Positions 23,434-32,813 of a stretch of 64,000 bases of DNA are shown here, piece by piece. The number at the start of each line of letters is the position of its first letter. Within the stretch, counting starts at the first letter, position 1. A program made the translations under genes and the position numbers. Under the pieces are notes generated by a model, which had not been told where the DNA came from, did not search any database, and saw only the letters and a program-made list of their open reading frames with translations. The DNA comes from Balanoglossus misakiensis. Lineage: Eukaryota > Hemichordata. The stretch is from the NCBI GenBank assembly GCA_040954595.2, contig CM082589.2, positions 8,866,001 through 8,930,000 on the forward strand, in the 5' to 3' direction.

Positions 23434-23915
23434 TTTTCTTTGTCAGGGTGAGCCTGCTGACTTAATGGAAGAACTCCTCCAAACCCACTAATATAAATGT
23501 ATAAATGCATCCCCCCTTTTGTTGGTATATTTATTTGTCCGTACAAGGGTTTTCCCTGAAAGAATAATTTGAAGCTATCAGTATTCAAATTTAATTCCTC
23601 AGATATTACATTTTTCAAGGAGCTGACATATGGATCTGTGAGCCGAAAAAAATACTCATGTGAATTTAGATGAACAATTATGTCACATCCACTTGCAATC
23701 TTTTTATCAGATTGAATTGCCTTGAATTTTGATTTGAGTCTACAGAATCTGCTTTGTATGTCACATAACAGGAGTAAGGCTTGACTGCATTGTGACAAAC
23801 GTTTTTTAATCATGGTTTCTGCCATAATAATGGACTTGTCTTTTATAAATTCTTGGTGACGCTTATGGCAATGATGTTTTAGAGGTCCTGACATTTTGCA
23901 CACAGACTGCAGCAA
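23367..23915 (-). CDS. Ubiquitin-like domain segment ending in Gly-Gly, copy 1
   Basis: 182 residues. The N-terminal part has a Cys/His cluster (HHCHKRHQEF) and a helical, Lys-rich stretch. The middle (about residues 78-148) lines up with ubiquitin over its whole length: CDIIVHLN for strand 1, SSLKNVISEELNL for the helix (ubiquitin TIENVKAKI), FKLFFQGKPL (ubiquitin QRLIFAGKQL), GMHLYIYISGFGG for the last strand and di-Gly (ubiquitin STLHLVLRLRGG). The di-Gly is followed by VLPLSQQ, so it would need processing to be exposed. This is my own alignment by eye. The last 20 or so residues read the downstream Cys-rich region in another frame and may be an artefact of a frameshift. Confidence 0.55.
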   Translation of the reverse strand: MLQSVCKMSGPLKHHCHKRHQEFIKDKSIIMAETMIKKRLSQCSQALLLLCDIQSRFCRLKSKFKAIQSDKKIASGCDIIVHLNSHEYFFRLTDPYVSSLKNVISEELNLNTDSFKLFFQGKPLYGQINIPTKGGMHLYIYISGFGGVLPLSQQAHPDKEKCGPKRSVAYHQLQDGTTYRVQ

Positions 23916-23972
23916 TTTTTTAAACTCTTGCAGTTGATTACACAGTTTTTATTTGTTTCACTACATTATTTT

Positions 23973-24278
23973 TTACTTTACTCTTATCCCGCATTTTTTA
24001 ATACAAATATTATATCGATGCTCTGCCAGTCGTAAAAATGTGGAAATATGGTACTTGTAAGCTTTGTAATTATTAAATGAAGGCTTGCTAGCACTTTTAA
24101 GCACATTTAAAATATTTGCAACTTTTGTTTTTATTTCAGTTGAGTTTGTATACAGAACCTTGTTTTTTTCCACTTCAGAGCAGGTTTTGTTAATTTGCAA
24201 CAGTGCATTTTTACTGACAGAGTTTATGCGTGAACGATGCACCCTCTTTGTCCACAAAGACAAGGATTGACTCCACAT
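23973..24278 (-). CDS. N-terminal segment of the element A gene, copy 1
   Basis: 101 residues, basic, no domain recognised. It contains a Lys/Asn-rich helical stretch and ends CGIRVK before a stop. A GTAAAG at the end (AGA|GTAAAG) could be a splice donor. It lies immediately upstream of the ubiquitin-like segment on the same strand, and repeats identically at 28970-29275. Confidence 0.35.
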   Translation of the reverse strand: MWSQSLSLWTKRVHRSRINSVSKNALLQINKTCSEVEKNKVLYTNSTEIKTKVANILNVLKSASKPSFNNYKAYKYHISTFLRLAEHRYNICIKKCGIRVK

Positions 24279-24964
24279 ACAATCACCATTTTTATGTGTT
24301 TTATGGTTATCTGTAGTACAAACATGTACTTAGTAGTATAACCCTGGAAGCCAACAATGCACCAATAAATCCGAAAAAAATCCACTTCTCTGGTAAAACA
24401 ATAGCAAAGTGATAGCTATGTTAATGTGAGACGAAAATATACACGATTTAGTCATACATAAGTCCAAAGAATCATGCGTGGATGCACCTCAGTGACACAA
24501 TCACGATCCGATGAGAGAGTAAACAATCAGCCGCCATATTGGATTTTGCTGGCGTCGACCACCCAAAACATACTCAAATTCAATGGCCCGAAACTCCACT
24601 TTGGGAAGCTTGAGCCAAAACGAAACGATATCCGTTCAAAATATAAGATATAAAACTAATACAAAAAGCACACTTGAAACAATTGTATGCTTGCAAACGG
24701 AAACGACGCAGTGTTTATTTTACCACATTCGCTAGACGTCGCTTACAAATGATATCAGAGATCGAACAGAAATACGATAAATTTTCCACTTTCAACACGA
24801 TCGGACGATAGGTTACGTCTATCAAACCTGAGGAACGCAGTTTGGTGGCACAAATGTCACCTTTTGGTGTAGAAAAAGACGATTTTCTGAAACTGAAAAA
24901 ATACACCAACGGTTCTCCAAGTAATGGTGGCGCTGTTGAAATTCAAAGTAAAATCTCATTAACA

Positions 24965-25525
24965 TTATTGGCACAAACAGTCTCAGGAAGTAAGCTTTCA
25001 GCCTACCAATGAAGCTATTGAATTTTCCACTTTTTGTAAGTGAAGCCTGACTGTCGCCTATGTCTTAGGTCACCACTTCATAAGCTGTCTTACCCGTCAT
25101 TGGCACAAACAGTCTCAGGAAGTAAGCTTTCAGCCTACCAATGTAGCTATTGTATTTTCCACTTTTTGTAAGTGAAGCCTGACTGTCGCCTGTCTTAGGT
25201 CACCACTTCATAAGCGGTCTTACCCGTCATTGGCACAAACAGTCTCAGGAAGTAAGCTTTCAGCCTACCAATGTAGCTATTGTATTTTCCACTTTTTGTA
25301 AGTGAAGCCTGACTGTCGCCTGTCTTAGGTCACCACTTCATAAGCGGTCTTACCCGTCATTGGCACAAACAGTCTCAGGAAGTAAGCTTTCAGCCTACCA
25401 ATGTAGCTATTGTATTTTCCACTTTTTGTAAGTGAAGCCTGACTGTCGCCTGTCTTAGGTCACCACTTCATAAGCGGTCTTACCCGTCATTGGCACAAAC
25501 AGTCTGATGAAGTAAGCTTTCAGCC
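24965..25525. repeat. 130-bp satellite block inside the duplication
   Basis: About 4.3 monomers, including the 2-bp-insertion variant near 25056. It is an exact counterpart of 19969-20529 and is present here only because the duplicated unit included the array edge. Confidence 0.95.
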
Positions 25526-27460
25526 GAACCGGACCCAAGGACACCGACCCATCATTATACCTTTCAACAACAGGTACAGCAAGAAGAGAAATTAACATAA
25601 CACAACAGCCAGAAATTATGGATTCAATGACAACAGCAGGATTGACATCAATGAAAACCTTACACAAAGAAGAAAATCGTTCGGACGTCCCATGGCATTG
25701 CAGTGAAACTGGGCCATAAAGGTCCAAACAATGAGGCTGACCACATGGTTACAGCTCCAATTACGGCAACTGTAAAGTGTAGTGGAACTGCAGATGACTG
25801 ACGTTGCCCAGGGCAACAGCGAACCAGGACCCTGGAGGGCAGAGCAGCGGGACCTGATTGACAGGAGCTGTACCGGTACATAGCAGTTGTGAACATAGTA
25901 TATGAAATAATTTAAAATAGTCATTGCTCACTGGGTCCATCATTTTCAGTAGAAGTGACCTGATTTCACATCAATAGTTTACCTCCCGTCATTTCCAGCT
26001 AATTTCATGTAGTACAAAACTCCTATACAACATAATGACATTTCTAGAACCTTTTTTTGCTGGTTGGGCTGACAGACTAACACTAGTGGTTCTAAAAAGA
26101 AACTTCCATAACAACCTGTACACTTGACACGTTCAAGTCAAGGCAGACCTAACCCATTCAAAATATGCAAATTAGGAAAAGACGCATACATGCATTCCTT
26201 GCATCCCCAGAGACACACACAGGAAATCAAGCGAGTGCGGCCACTAGCTGGAAGAGCTGAATTCAATGCATTGCCTTGCGATGTTCATGATACAGGGGGG
26301 TTATGATCAATGAACAGAACAGCGGTCCACTTTCACGAGTTGTAGTGCACTGATCGTGGCAAGTTGATCATGGCAAAACAAACGACTATGTTAGATAGCA
26401 GTGCTTCGCAAGTTTGGCTAATTTGTATGAAAATCATCTCGGCAAACAGTGCACTACCTTTTTCTCGCATTTGCGATTTGGCGAGCGGGTAGCGAAAACA
26501 CTGCTGGCTAATCCGTTCCGATTTCTGTCACTGTTCCAATTCTTCCTCAACACCTCAAAGCTACACACCCCTACTAGAAAATGGCATGAATTCTTGACGG
26601 ACGGAAGTAGTAGCAGTCGAGAAACTGGGTAGTGAATTTGCATATTTTATCATCGCTGGAGCCTCGCTTTCAAACACGCGGGAGATGCAAACATGGCGTT
26701 CGCTACCCTCGCCGTTGTCATGTAAACACATTTTTAGAAGTGGTTTATCTCAGTTAAAAACCCCAAAAGAAAAAGAAAAATCAACTTTTCTGGGGTATTA
26801 TAAAGTAATTATTGGGATAACGAACAAATCCGTCATTTTTAGCGTCATTTTCTTGCAATTCACGACCTATCTCGGCACCAGTCATTACGGTGATTTATCA
26901 CGCTAAGACGGGCCAACTTTCAGCGAACGGGTACGGGTCAAGGAGGTCGTGAGCCATCACGATATATCAATCACATGATTTGGAAAGTTCAAGGGTACTT
27001 CAGTCCAAATATGGGAGTAGTGCCGCCTTGCAAACGCAAACGACGCAGTGTTGACTGATCCAGGTCACTTACTTCCGGGTTTCGATGTTGCGCGCGATGT
27101 GTATGCGTTGAAGTTAGTCATGCGTACAGGTCTGTAGGTTCCCGGTGTTAATTAAAGCCGCCCGGCCGCGAACCACACGATGTGAGCTAAAGCCCAACAT
27201 GCACGACCCAGTCCACCAGGGCTACAATTATTGCGGCTACGGTTATGCGAAATACTGACTCTCCTTGCAAGTCACCGCATATGTTGCATGCCCCCCCCCC
27301 CCCCCCCCGCCACGTACAGCCACACTGAGTTAGTAACATTGGCAAATACATTTGCTAGTTTTACCCAGCAATTTCATCATCACTGTCAAGGTCCTATCAT
27401 CAACTTCGAGAACATTTTCTTCTGGTAAATCATATTCTTGTTCATCCTCAATAATTTCTT

Positions 27461-27853
27461 CTATTTCACAATTTGTGATTTCATTATCATCATTATTTGT
27501 TTCTTCTTCAATAATTTCATCAGTTTCTGTCTGCAGTTCCCTGCCCTTGTTATTGTATTGTTCACACAGTTCAGGCAATTACAACCTGGGCCACACATCA
27601 TGCCCTTCTTTTTGCATTTACATGTATTATTCCTGCATCCTGTTTTCTTACATTTACACCCTTTTGTGTAAAACATCACACACTTTTGAACCTTCTCCAT
27701 ATTTTCCACAGAATCCCACAGTATATTTATTTTCCCATTTTCCACATTGTATCCCGAGTTTTCATAAGGAGGAAGTGTAATGTGATGTCGGTGAGCTTGT
27801 GACCAATAACATGGGTTCTCCAACAACCAGTTTGTCCCCAACATGCATTGCAT
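27461..27853 (-). CDS. CXC (tesmin/TSO1-like) domain segment, copy 2
   Basis: Identical to 22464-22856, including the Cys spacing of the CXC domain and the frame break into the acidic tail (27330-27578). Confidence 0.6.
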   Translation of the reverse strand: MQCMLGTNWLLENPCYWSQAHRHHITLPPYENSGYNVENGKINILWDSVENMEKVQKCVMFYTKGCKCKKTGCRNNTCKCKKKGMMCGPGCNCLNCVNNTITRAGNCRQKLMKLLKKKQIMMIMKSQIVK

Positions 27854-28124
27854 TGCTGTTTTGATTATAATTATTTCATCCAGCTCAGCCTCTGGATTAA
27901 AATTATCAAATTATCTTGACGTTTACATATAATGTTTGATAACCCTGTGTTACTTCAGTGACAATTGTTTTCTTTTCATTTTTCTACTGTGCGGTACAAA
28001 GACATGTAGCACTTTTTACGTAGTGTGCGTGTTTCATCCAGTTTTAATCCAGGATAGTCCCCATGTTCAGTAAAGTGCTCCATTAGTAACTCTGGATTGT
28101 GGGGATATTTTAGAGTAGAAGAGG

Positions 28125-28430
28125 TCAAGCGTTTATGACAATGGCTAGAAATCTGGTTTTATCATCCACCCTGGTTTTGTGGCAAGAGACATTTCCACAA
28201 ATGTGACACGTTTTGTCTTTTTGATGAGGTGCCTGTTCGGTACTACCCTGGGCTTGTGCTTCAAAGTCTTTTTCTACACATATTCTGCAGCTATTGCATA
28301 GACAACCAGATTGAGATAAATTCATTTCTTTTACAACCAAATCTTTGAAATTGTCTGGCTTATTTACTGTACCCGGTATGTGGTACCATCTTGGAGTTGA
28401 TGATATGCTACACTTCTTTTGGGTCCGCAT
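28125..28430 (-). CDS. Cys-rich zinc-binding segment, copy 2
   Basis: Identical to 23128-23433, with the same frame break into 27976-28146. Confidence 0.45.
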   Translation of the reverse strand: MRTQKKCSISSTPRWYHIPGTVNKPDNFKDLVVKEMNLSQSGCLCNSCRICVEKDFEAQAQGSTEQAPHQKDKTCHICGNVSCHKTRVDDKTRFLAIVINA

Positions 28431-28912
28431 TTTTCTTTGTCAGGGTGAGCCTGCTGACTTAATGGAAGAACTCCTCCAAACCCACTAATATAAATGTATA
28501 AATGCATCCCCCCTTTTGTTGGTATATTTATTTGTCCGTACAAGGGTTTTCCCTGAAAGAATAATTTGAAGCTATCAGTATTCAAATTTAATTCCTCAGA
28601 TATTACATTTTTCAAGGAGCTGACATATGGATCTGTGAGCCGAAAAAAATACTCATGTGAATTTAGATGAACAATTATGTCACATCCACTTGCAATCTTT
28701 TTATCAGATTGAATTGCCTTGAATTTTGATTTGAGTCTACAGAATCTGCTTTGTATGTCACATAACAGGAGTAAGGCTTGACTGCATTGTGACAAACGTT
28801 TTTTAATCATGGTTTCTGCCATAATAATGGACTTGTCTTTTATAAATTCTTGGTGACGCTTATGGCAATGATGTTTTAGAGGTCCTGACATTTTGCACAC
28901 AGACTGCAGCAA
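28364..28912 (-). CDS. Ubiquitin-like domain segment ending in Gly-Gly, copy 2
   Basis: Identical to the segment at 23367-23915. Confidence 0.55.
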   Translation of the reverse strand: MLQSVCKMSGPLKHHCHKRHQEFIKDKSIIMAETMIKKRLSQCSQALLLLCDIQSRFCRLKSKFKAIQSDKKIASGCDIIVHLNSHEYFFRLTDPYVSSLKNVISEELNLNTDSFKLFFQGKPLYGQINIPTKGGMHLYIYISGFGGVLPLSQQAHPDKEKCGPKRSVAYHQLQDGTTYRVQ

Positions 28913-28969
28913 TTTTTTAAACTCTTGCAGTTGATTACACAGTTTTTATTTGTTTCACTACATTATTTT

Positions 28970-29275
28970 TTACTTTACTCTTATCCCGCATTTTTTAATA
29001 CAAATATTATATCGATGCTCTGCCAGTCGTAAAAATGTGGAAATATGGTACTTGTAAGCTTTGTAATTATTAAATGAAGGCTTGCTAGCACTTTTAAGCA
29101 CATTTAAAATATTTGCAACTTTTGTTTTTATTTCAGTTGAGTTTGTATACAGAACCTTGTTTTTTTCCACTTCAGAGCAGGTTTTGTTAATTTGCAACAG
29201 TGCATTTTTACTGACAGAGTTTATGCGTGAACGATGCACCCTCTTTGTCCACAAAGACAAGGATTGACTCCACAT
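28970..29275 (-). CDS. N-terminal segment of the element A gene, copy 2
   Basis: Identical to 23973-24278; no domain recognised. Confidence 0.35.
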   Translation of the reverse strand: MWSQSLSLWTKRVHRSRINSVSKNALLQINKTCSEVEKNKVLYTNSTEIKTKVANILNVLKSASKPSFNNYKAYKYHISTFLRLAEHRYNICIKKCGIRVK

Positions 29276-30999
29276 ACAATCACCATTTTTATGTGTTTTA
29301 TGGTTATCTGTAGTACAAACATGTACTTAGTAGTATAACCCTGGAAGCCAACAATGCACCAATAAATCCGAAAAAAATCCACTTCTCTGGTAAAACAATA
29401 GCAAAGTGATAGCTATGTTAATGTGAGACGAAAATATACACGATTTAGTCATACATAAGTCCAAAGAATCATGCGTGGATGCACCTCAGTGACACAATCA
29501 CGATCCGATGAGAGAGTAAACAATCAGCCGCCATATTGGATTTTGCTGGCGTCGACCACCCAAAACATACTCAAATTCAATGGCCCGAAACTCCACTTTG
29601 GGAAGCTTGAGCCAAAACGAAACGATATCCGTTCAAAATATAAGATATAAAACTAATACAAAAAGCACACTTGAAACAATTGTATGCTTGCAAACGGAAA
29701 CGACGCAGTGTTTATTTTACCACATTCGCTAGACGTCGCTTACTAATGATATCAGAGATCGAACAGAAATACGATAAATTTTCCACTTTCAACACGATCG
29801 GACGATAGGTTACGTCTATCAAACCTGAGGAACGCAGTTTGGTGGCACAAATGTCACCTTTTGGTGTAGAAAAAGACGATTTTCTGAAACTGAAAAAATA
29901 CACCAACGGTTCTCCAAGTAATGGTGGCGCTGTTGAAATTCAAAGTAAAATCTCATTAACATATGCAAATTCACTACACAGTTTCTCGACTGGTAGCTCA
30001 TACCCAACTTGACAGACTCCTTTGTTTACACTTCGGAGCCAAAAAGGTAGGTGCGGGGGGGGGGGGGGTGTACATTGATGCACGTGGGGATATGAGAAAC
30101 AAAATACTTTTTTACAAGAAAAATCTATGCCGTCTCTCTGCCTGTATGATTCTACTACAAGCTCTCATAGAAACATGATTATGCAATTAGTTTGCAAGAC
30201 TGTATGGAAGAATATCCTGAACTCAACATTAAAGTGAAGGGGTCGTCGCGCCGCGTTTGTTTATAAACATTACAATTCATCCACAACAAATTAGATCATT
30301 CTTAGAATGAACGAAGCAGCCAACTGTAGTGTACACTGGGCATGGCAGCAACTGAAGATCCTAGTAGGTGGTAGCGACTGCAGTGGGGTTTGCACTGGTA
30401 TAGGACACAGTACATTATTTTACCCACAATTCTCCATGATTTGTATCATCGAAGGTTGCCCATTTAGTAACTTTTTCTGTTTTAGATACTAACAATGATA
30501 TGAAGTACATATGGATTTATTTATTTTTATCTAGAAAAAGTATGATTAGGAATTAGAGTGAAAATTTCAACATCAAAATTTAAAAGCCATAGGAATCAAA
30601 GTATCCATGTACTGCAAATGTCACACTTTGGAGGAAACAAGCAATGACTAACTGAGGTGGCCAGTGTCTGTTGAAAGTTAACATGTAAATTTCCATTGTT
30701 CTGTCAATAGAAAAAAATCAGTATCCTTTTGTTTGATTAAACAGGTGTTTGAAGTGTCCCTGTTTTACTTCAAACTTTTTTGTATGGCTGGCTATGCAAT
30801 TGCTTGATTATTTTATAAAATTCATATCTCCTCTCTCAATAATGCATATTTTTAAAAATAGCGTCAAGGACACTGTGGTCCCATTTGAGGATTATGCGGA
30901 AACAGTGACACACCAGAATAAGAAATTACAGGTGACATTGCAAGCAGATCTGCAAGCAGCAATAGCGGGCCCAAGCCAACATAGCACATAGCAACATAG

Positions 31000-31790
31000 C
31001 AATAAGCATATCTGCTCTGGATGCCAAGATATGGAAAAGTAGGTCAAAGGTCACCTGAGGTTATGCAATATTTGGGCAAGAAATTTTGACCCTATACTGG
31101 TCCATGTTCAACAAAAACCAAACCTATAGCCCTATTGGTTAGCCTGGAATTAGGTATGCACATAATTAATGATATATGCAGGTGTCACAGGTGACAAATA
31201 TACTGGTCCATGTTCAACAAAAACCAAACCTATAGCCCTATTGGTTAGCCTGGAATTAGGTATGCACATAATTAATGAGATATGCAGGTGTCACAGGTGA
31301 CCCCAAATTTTGGCTTTTCAATTGTAGTCCCAACCCTCCAAACGCCAAGTCTGTACCTGCTCTGGATGCCAAGATATGATAAAGTAGGTCAAAGGTCACC
31401 TGAGGTCACCCAAAATTTGGGCAAGAAATTTTGACCCTATACTGGTCCATGTTCAACAAAAACCAAACCTATAGCCCTATTGGTTAGCCTGGAATTAGGT
31501 ATGCACATAATAAATGAGATATGCAGGTGTCACAGGTGACCAATATTTTGGCTTTTCAATTTTAGTCCCAACCCTCCAAACGCCAAGTCTGTACCTGCTC
31601 TGGATGCCGAGATATAGGAAAGTAGGTCAAAGGTCGCCTGAGGTCACCAAAAATTTGGGCAAGACATTTTGACCCTATACTGGTCCATGTCCCACAAGAA
31701 CGAAACCTCTAGCCCTATTAGTTAGCCCGGAATTAGGTATGCACATAATTAATGTGTTAAGCAGGTGTTACAGGTGAGCCCAAAATTTTG
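31000..31790 (+). repeat. About 240-bp tandem repeat with AGGTCA direct repeats
   Basis: The phrase TACTGGTCCATGTTCAACAA (or a close variant) recurs at about 31096, 31199, 31439 and 31678; spacing is 240 and 239 bp for the later units and about 103 for a truncated first one. Each full unit holds AGGTCAAAGGTCA (near 31046 and 31387; AGGTCAAAGGTCG near 31624). The same family occurs in reverse orientation at 46680-49200. Confidence 0.85.
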
Positions 31791-31841
31791 CCTTTTATTT
31801 TGGCCCCATTGTGCTCACTGACCAATAGACAGTCACTGTAC

Positions 31842-31905
31842 AGGACTATTGCACAGACCAGAATTCCACAATAAGACGTGGACATAGCTTAACCATAGAG
31901 GTATA
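31842..31905. repeat. Short dispersed repeat shared with 60128-60191
   Basis: GGACTATTGCACAGACCAGA... followed by TAGAGGTATA closely matches the segment just upstream of the Helentron ORF. Function unknown. Confidence 0.5.
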
Positions 31906-32216
31906 AGTAAAGGTATAAATTTAATAAAAAGACTAAAAAATTCATAAAAAATAAAACATCCATGATATTAACTTAACACTTACAGGTCGATGTGAGGTTG
32001 ACATATGGTACATGCATACCAATTTTTAAAGCAATCTGACGAGTAGTTGTTGACTTTCAGAGTTTTGATAAATTTCACATTTTTCCAGCTAATTTGCATA
32101 TTTTTGGGCCTGGCAACTTCGTTTGGACAAACTCCCATCTACAGCCCAGCCTGCACCTACACACCAAATATTGAGGTGATACGCGCAGCGGTTTTCAAGT
32201 TTTTGATGTGGACGGA

Positions 32217-32275
32217 CATACAGACATACATACATCCATCCATTCACCCATCCATCCATACATACATACAGACGC
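32217..32275. repeat. CATA/CATC microsatellite
   Basis: Tandem 4-bp units (ACATACAGACATACATACAT, then CATCCATC and CATACATA). Confidence 0.8.
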
Positions 32276-32288
32276 AACCGATCCCATA

Positions 32289-32325
32289 AGGTCCCATGGT
32301 ATATATGCCTATACCAATGGGACCT
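32289..32325. repeat. Hairpin, AGGTCCCAT ... ATGGGACCT
   Basis: Inverted repeat AGGTCCCAT-GGTATA ... TATACC-A-ATGGGACCT with one bulged base, directly after the microsatellite. It could be a terminal structure of a small transposable element. Confidence 0.6.
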
Positions 32326-32549
32326 AAAAATGATTTGAAATGGTAATTGACAATAAAATTTGCCTTAAAAGTACGATCTCAAATTTTGTATTAGTGGTCT
32401 ACAATTCTCTGTACACATGTGAACTATGCCCGGTTTGTCGAGAAATCTCTGAGCGTACAAATCAGAATGAATCATGGGATATTTCTAGTACTGTGTAGGA
32501 GGGCATATTCTCATCAAGGGGGACACCCTCGCGGCGCGACGACCCCTTC

Positions 32550-32807
32550 CCTACTGTTGCTGAAAAATACTTGTATATGAAAGTTGAAACAGTGATAGTT
32601 GCACATGAGGTATCTGATATGGCATTAACATAACATAACAAAATAAAGTTTTGAATGTTCCTTGCAATCTGCAATTGCATGAAAATATTCTCTGTACTGT
32701 TAATAAAGTATAATGTCTGCTCCTAATTCTACAAAATGTGTCATACTAAAATGTTATCATTAGTGACACTATGACAAATAATAAAATATCATACTCTCCC
32801 CTTATGT
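32550..32807. repeat. Dispersed module, copy at 41311-41571
   Basis: CCTACTGTTGCTGAAAAATA through CTTATGT is repeated almost unchanged near 41311-41571. In this copy the module is then interrupted by the element at 32814. Confidence 0.85.
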
Positions 32808-32813
32808 ATTTCA

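Larger units (their letters stand above)
22333..24278 (-). pseudogene. Broken ubiquitin-like / Cys-rich / CXC gene, copy 1 (whole locus)
   Basis: A minus-strand gene read in at least four segments whose frames do not join without shifts: N-terminal segment (24278-23973), ubiquitin-like segment (23915-23367), Cys-rich segment (23433-23128) continued in another frame at 23149-22979, CXC segment (22856-22464) and acidic tail (22581-22333). The segments overlap or abut at frame changes (23433/23367, 23149/23128, 22581/22464) without usable splice sites at the last two, so frameshift decay is more likely than introns there. An intron between the first two segments remains possible. The same breaks occur in the second copy. 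The CCGCCATATTGG motif near 24533-24542, upstream of the start, is promoter-like. Confidence 0.6.
19969..24964. repeat. 5.0-kb tandem duplication, copy 1
   Basis: 4996 bp repeated head to tail as 24965-29961. The unit starts inside the satellite (TTATTGGCAC at 19969) and ends within TCTCATTAACA at 24964, where it abuts satellite sequence again. I see only about three differences from copy 2: T/C near 20949, one A inserted near 26160 in copy 2, and A/T near 24744. The junction shows only about 1 bp of shared sequence. Confidence 0.95.
21614..24964. mobile_element. Element A, copy 1, lacking its right terminal arm
   Basis: Left arm TAGCAGTCGAGAAACTGG... at 21614-21648 matches the left arm of copy 2. 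The right arm seen in copy 2 at 29961-29995 is missing because the duplication junction falls at its edge. The interior is the same as copy 2, including an 18-C homopolymer at 22294-22311 and the broken minus-strand gene. Confidence 0.6.
27330..29275 (-). pseudogene. Broken ubiquitin-like / Cys-rich / CXC gene, copy 2 (whole locus)
   Basis: Second copy of the locus at 22333-24278. Its segments are at 28970-29275 (N-terminal), 28364-28912 (ubiquitin-like, di-Gly), 28125-28430 and 27976-28146 (Cys-rich, two frames), 27461-27853 (CXC) and 27330-27578 (acidic tail). The segments are the same as in copy 1 as far as I can compare, including the frame breaks. Here the right terminal arm of element A is intact. 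Confidence 0.6.
24965..29961. repeat. 5.0-kb tandem duplication, copy 2
   Basis: Second copy (4997 bp). Unlike copy 1 it runs on at its right end into ATATGCAAATTCACTAC, the right arm of the gene-bearing inverted-repeat element. Copy 2 therefore keeps the original right boundary, and copy 1 was cut at that arm. Confidence 0.95.
26611..29995. mobile_element. Element A, copy 2: inverted-repeat element carrying a ubiquitin-like/CXC gene
   Basis: 35-bp inverted arms with two mismatches: 26611-26645 (TAGCAGTCGAGAAACTGG...) and 29961-29995 (...GTTTCTCGACTGGTA). They enclose 3385 bp holding one minus-strand gene. A direct repeat (GCAAACG[C/G]AAACGACGCAGTGTT) occurs just inside both ends of the gene region, near 27029-27052 and 29689-29711. 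Flanks are GTAG on the left and GCTC on the right; a TA duplication is possible but not certain. The superfamily is not identified, and no recognisable transposase is seen, so this could be a non-autonomous element, or a host gene caught between arms. Confidence 0.55.
30405..32496. mobile_element. 2.1-kb insertion carrying AGGTCA-rich tandem repeats
   Basis: The module TGGGGTTTGCACTGGTAT ... GGGCATATTCTCATCAAGGG is contiguous at 41237-41280 but separated here by about 2.1 kb. Short inverted ends ACACAGTAC / GTACTGTGT lie at about 30405-30413 and 32488-32496, flanked on both sides by AGG. The interior holds the 240-bp tandem repeat, a microsatellite and a hairpin. No coding region. Superfamily unknown. 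Confidence 0.5.
30236..32549. mobile_element. MITE with GAAGGGGTCGTCGCGCCGCG termini, split by an insertion
   Basis: Perfect 20-bp inverted termini: GAAGGGGTCGTCGCGCCGCG at 30236-30255 and its reverse complement at 32530-32549. Removing the insertion at about 30405-32496 leaves a compact element of about 0.2 kb. A related, partly degraded right end (CTCGGGGTGCGACGACCCC) is at about 41287-41307 in the paralogous module. Its target duplication is not clear. Confidence 0.5.
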
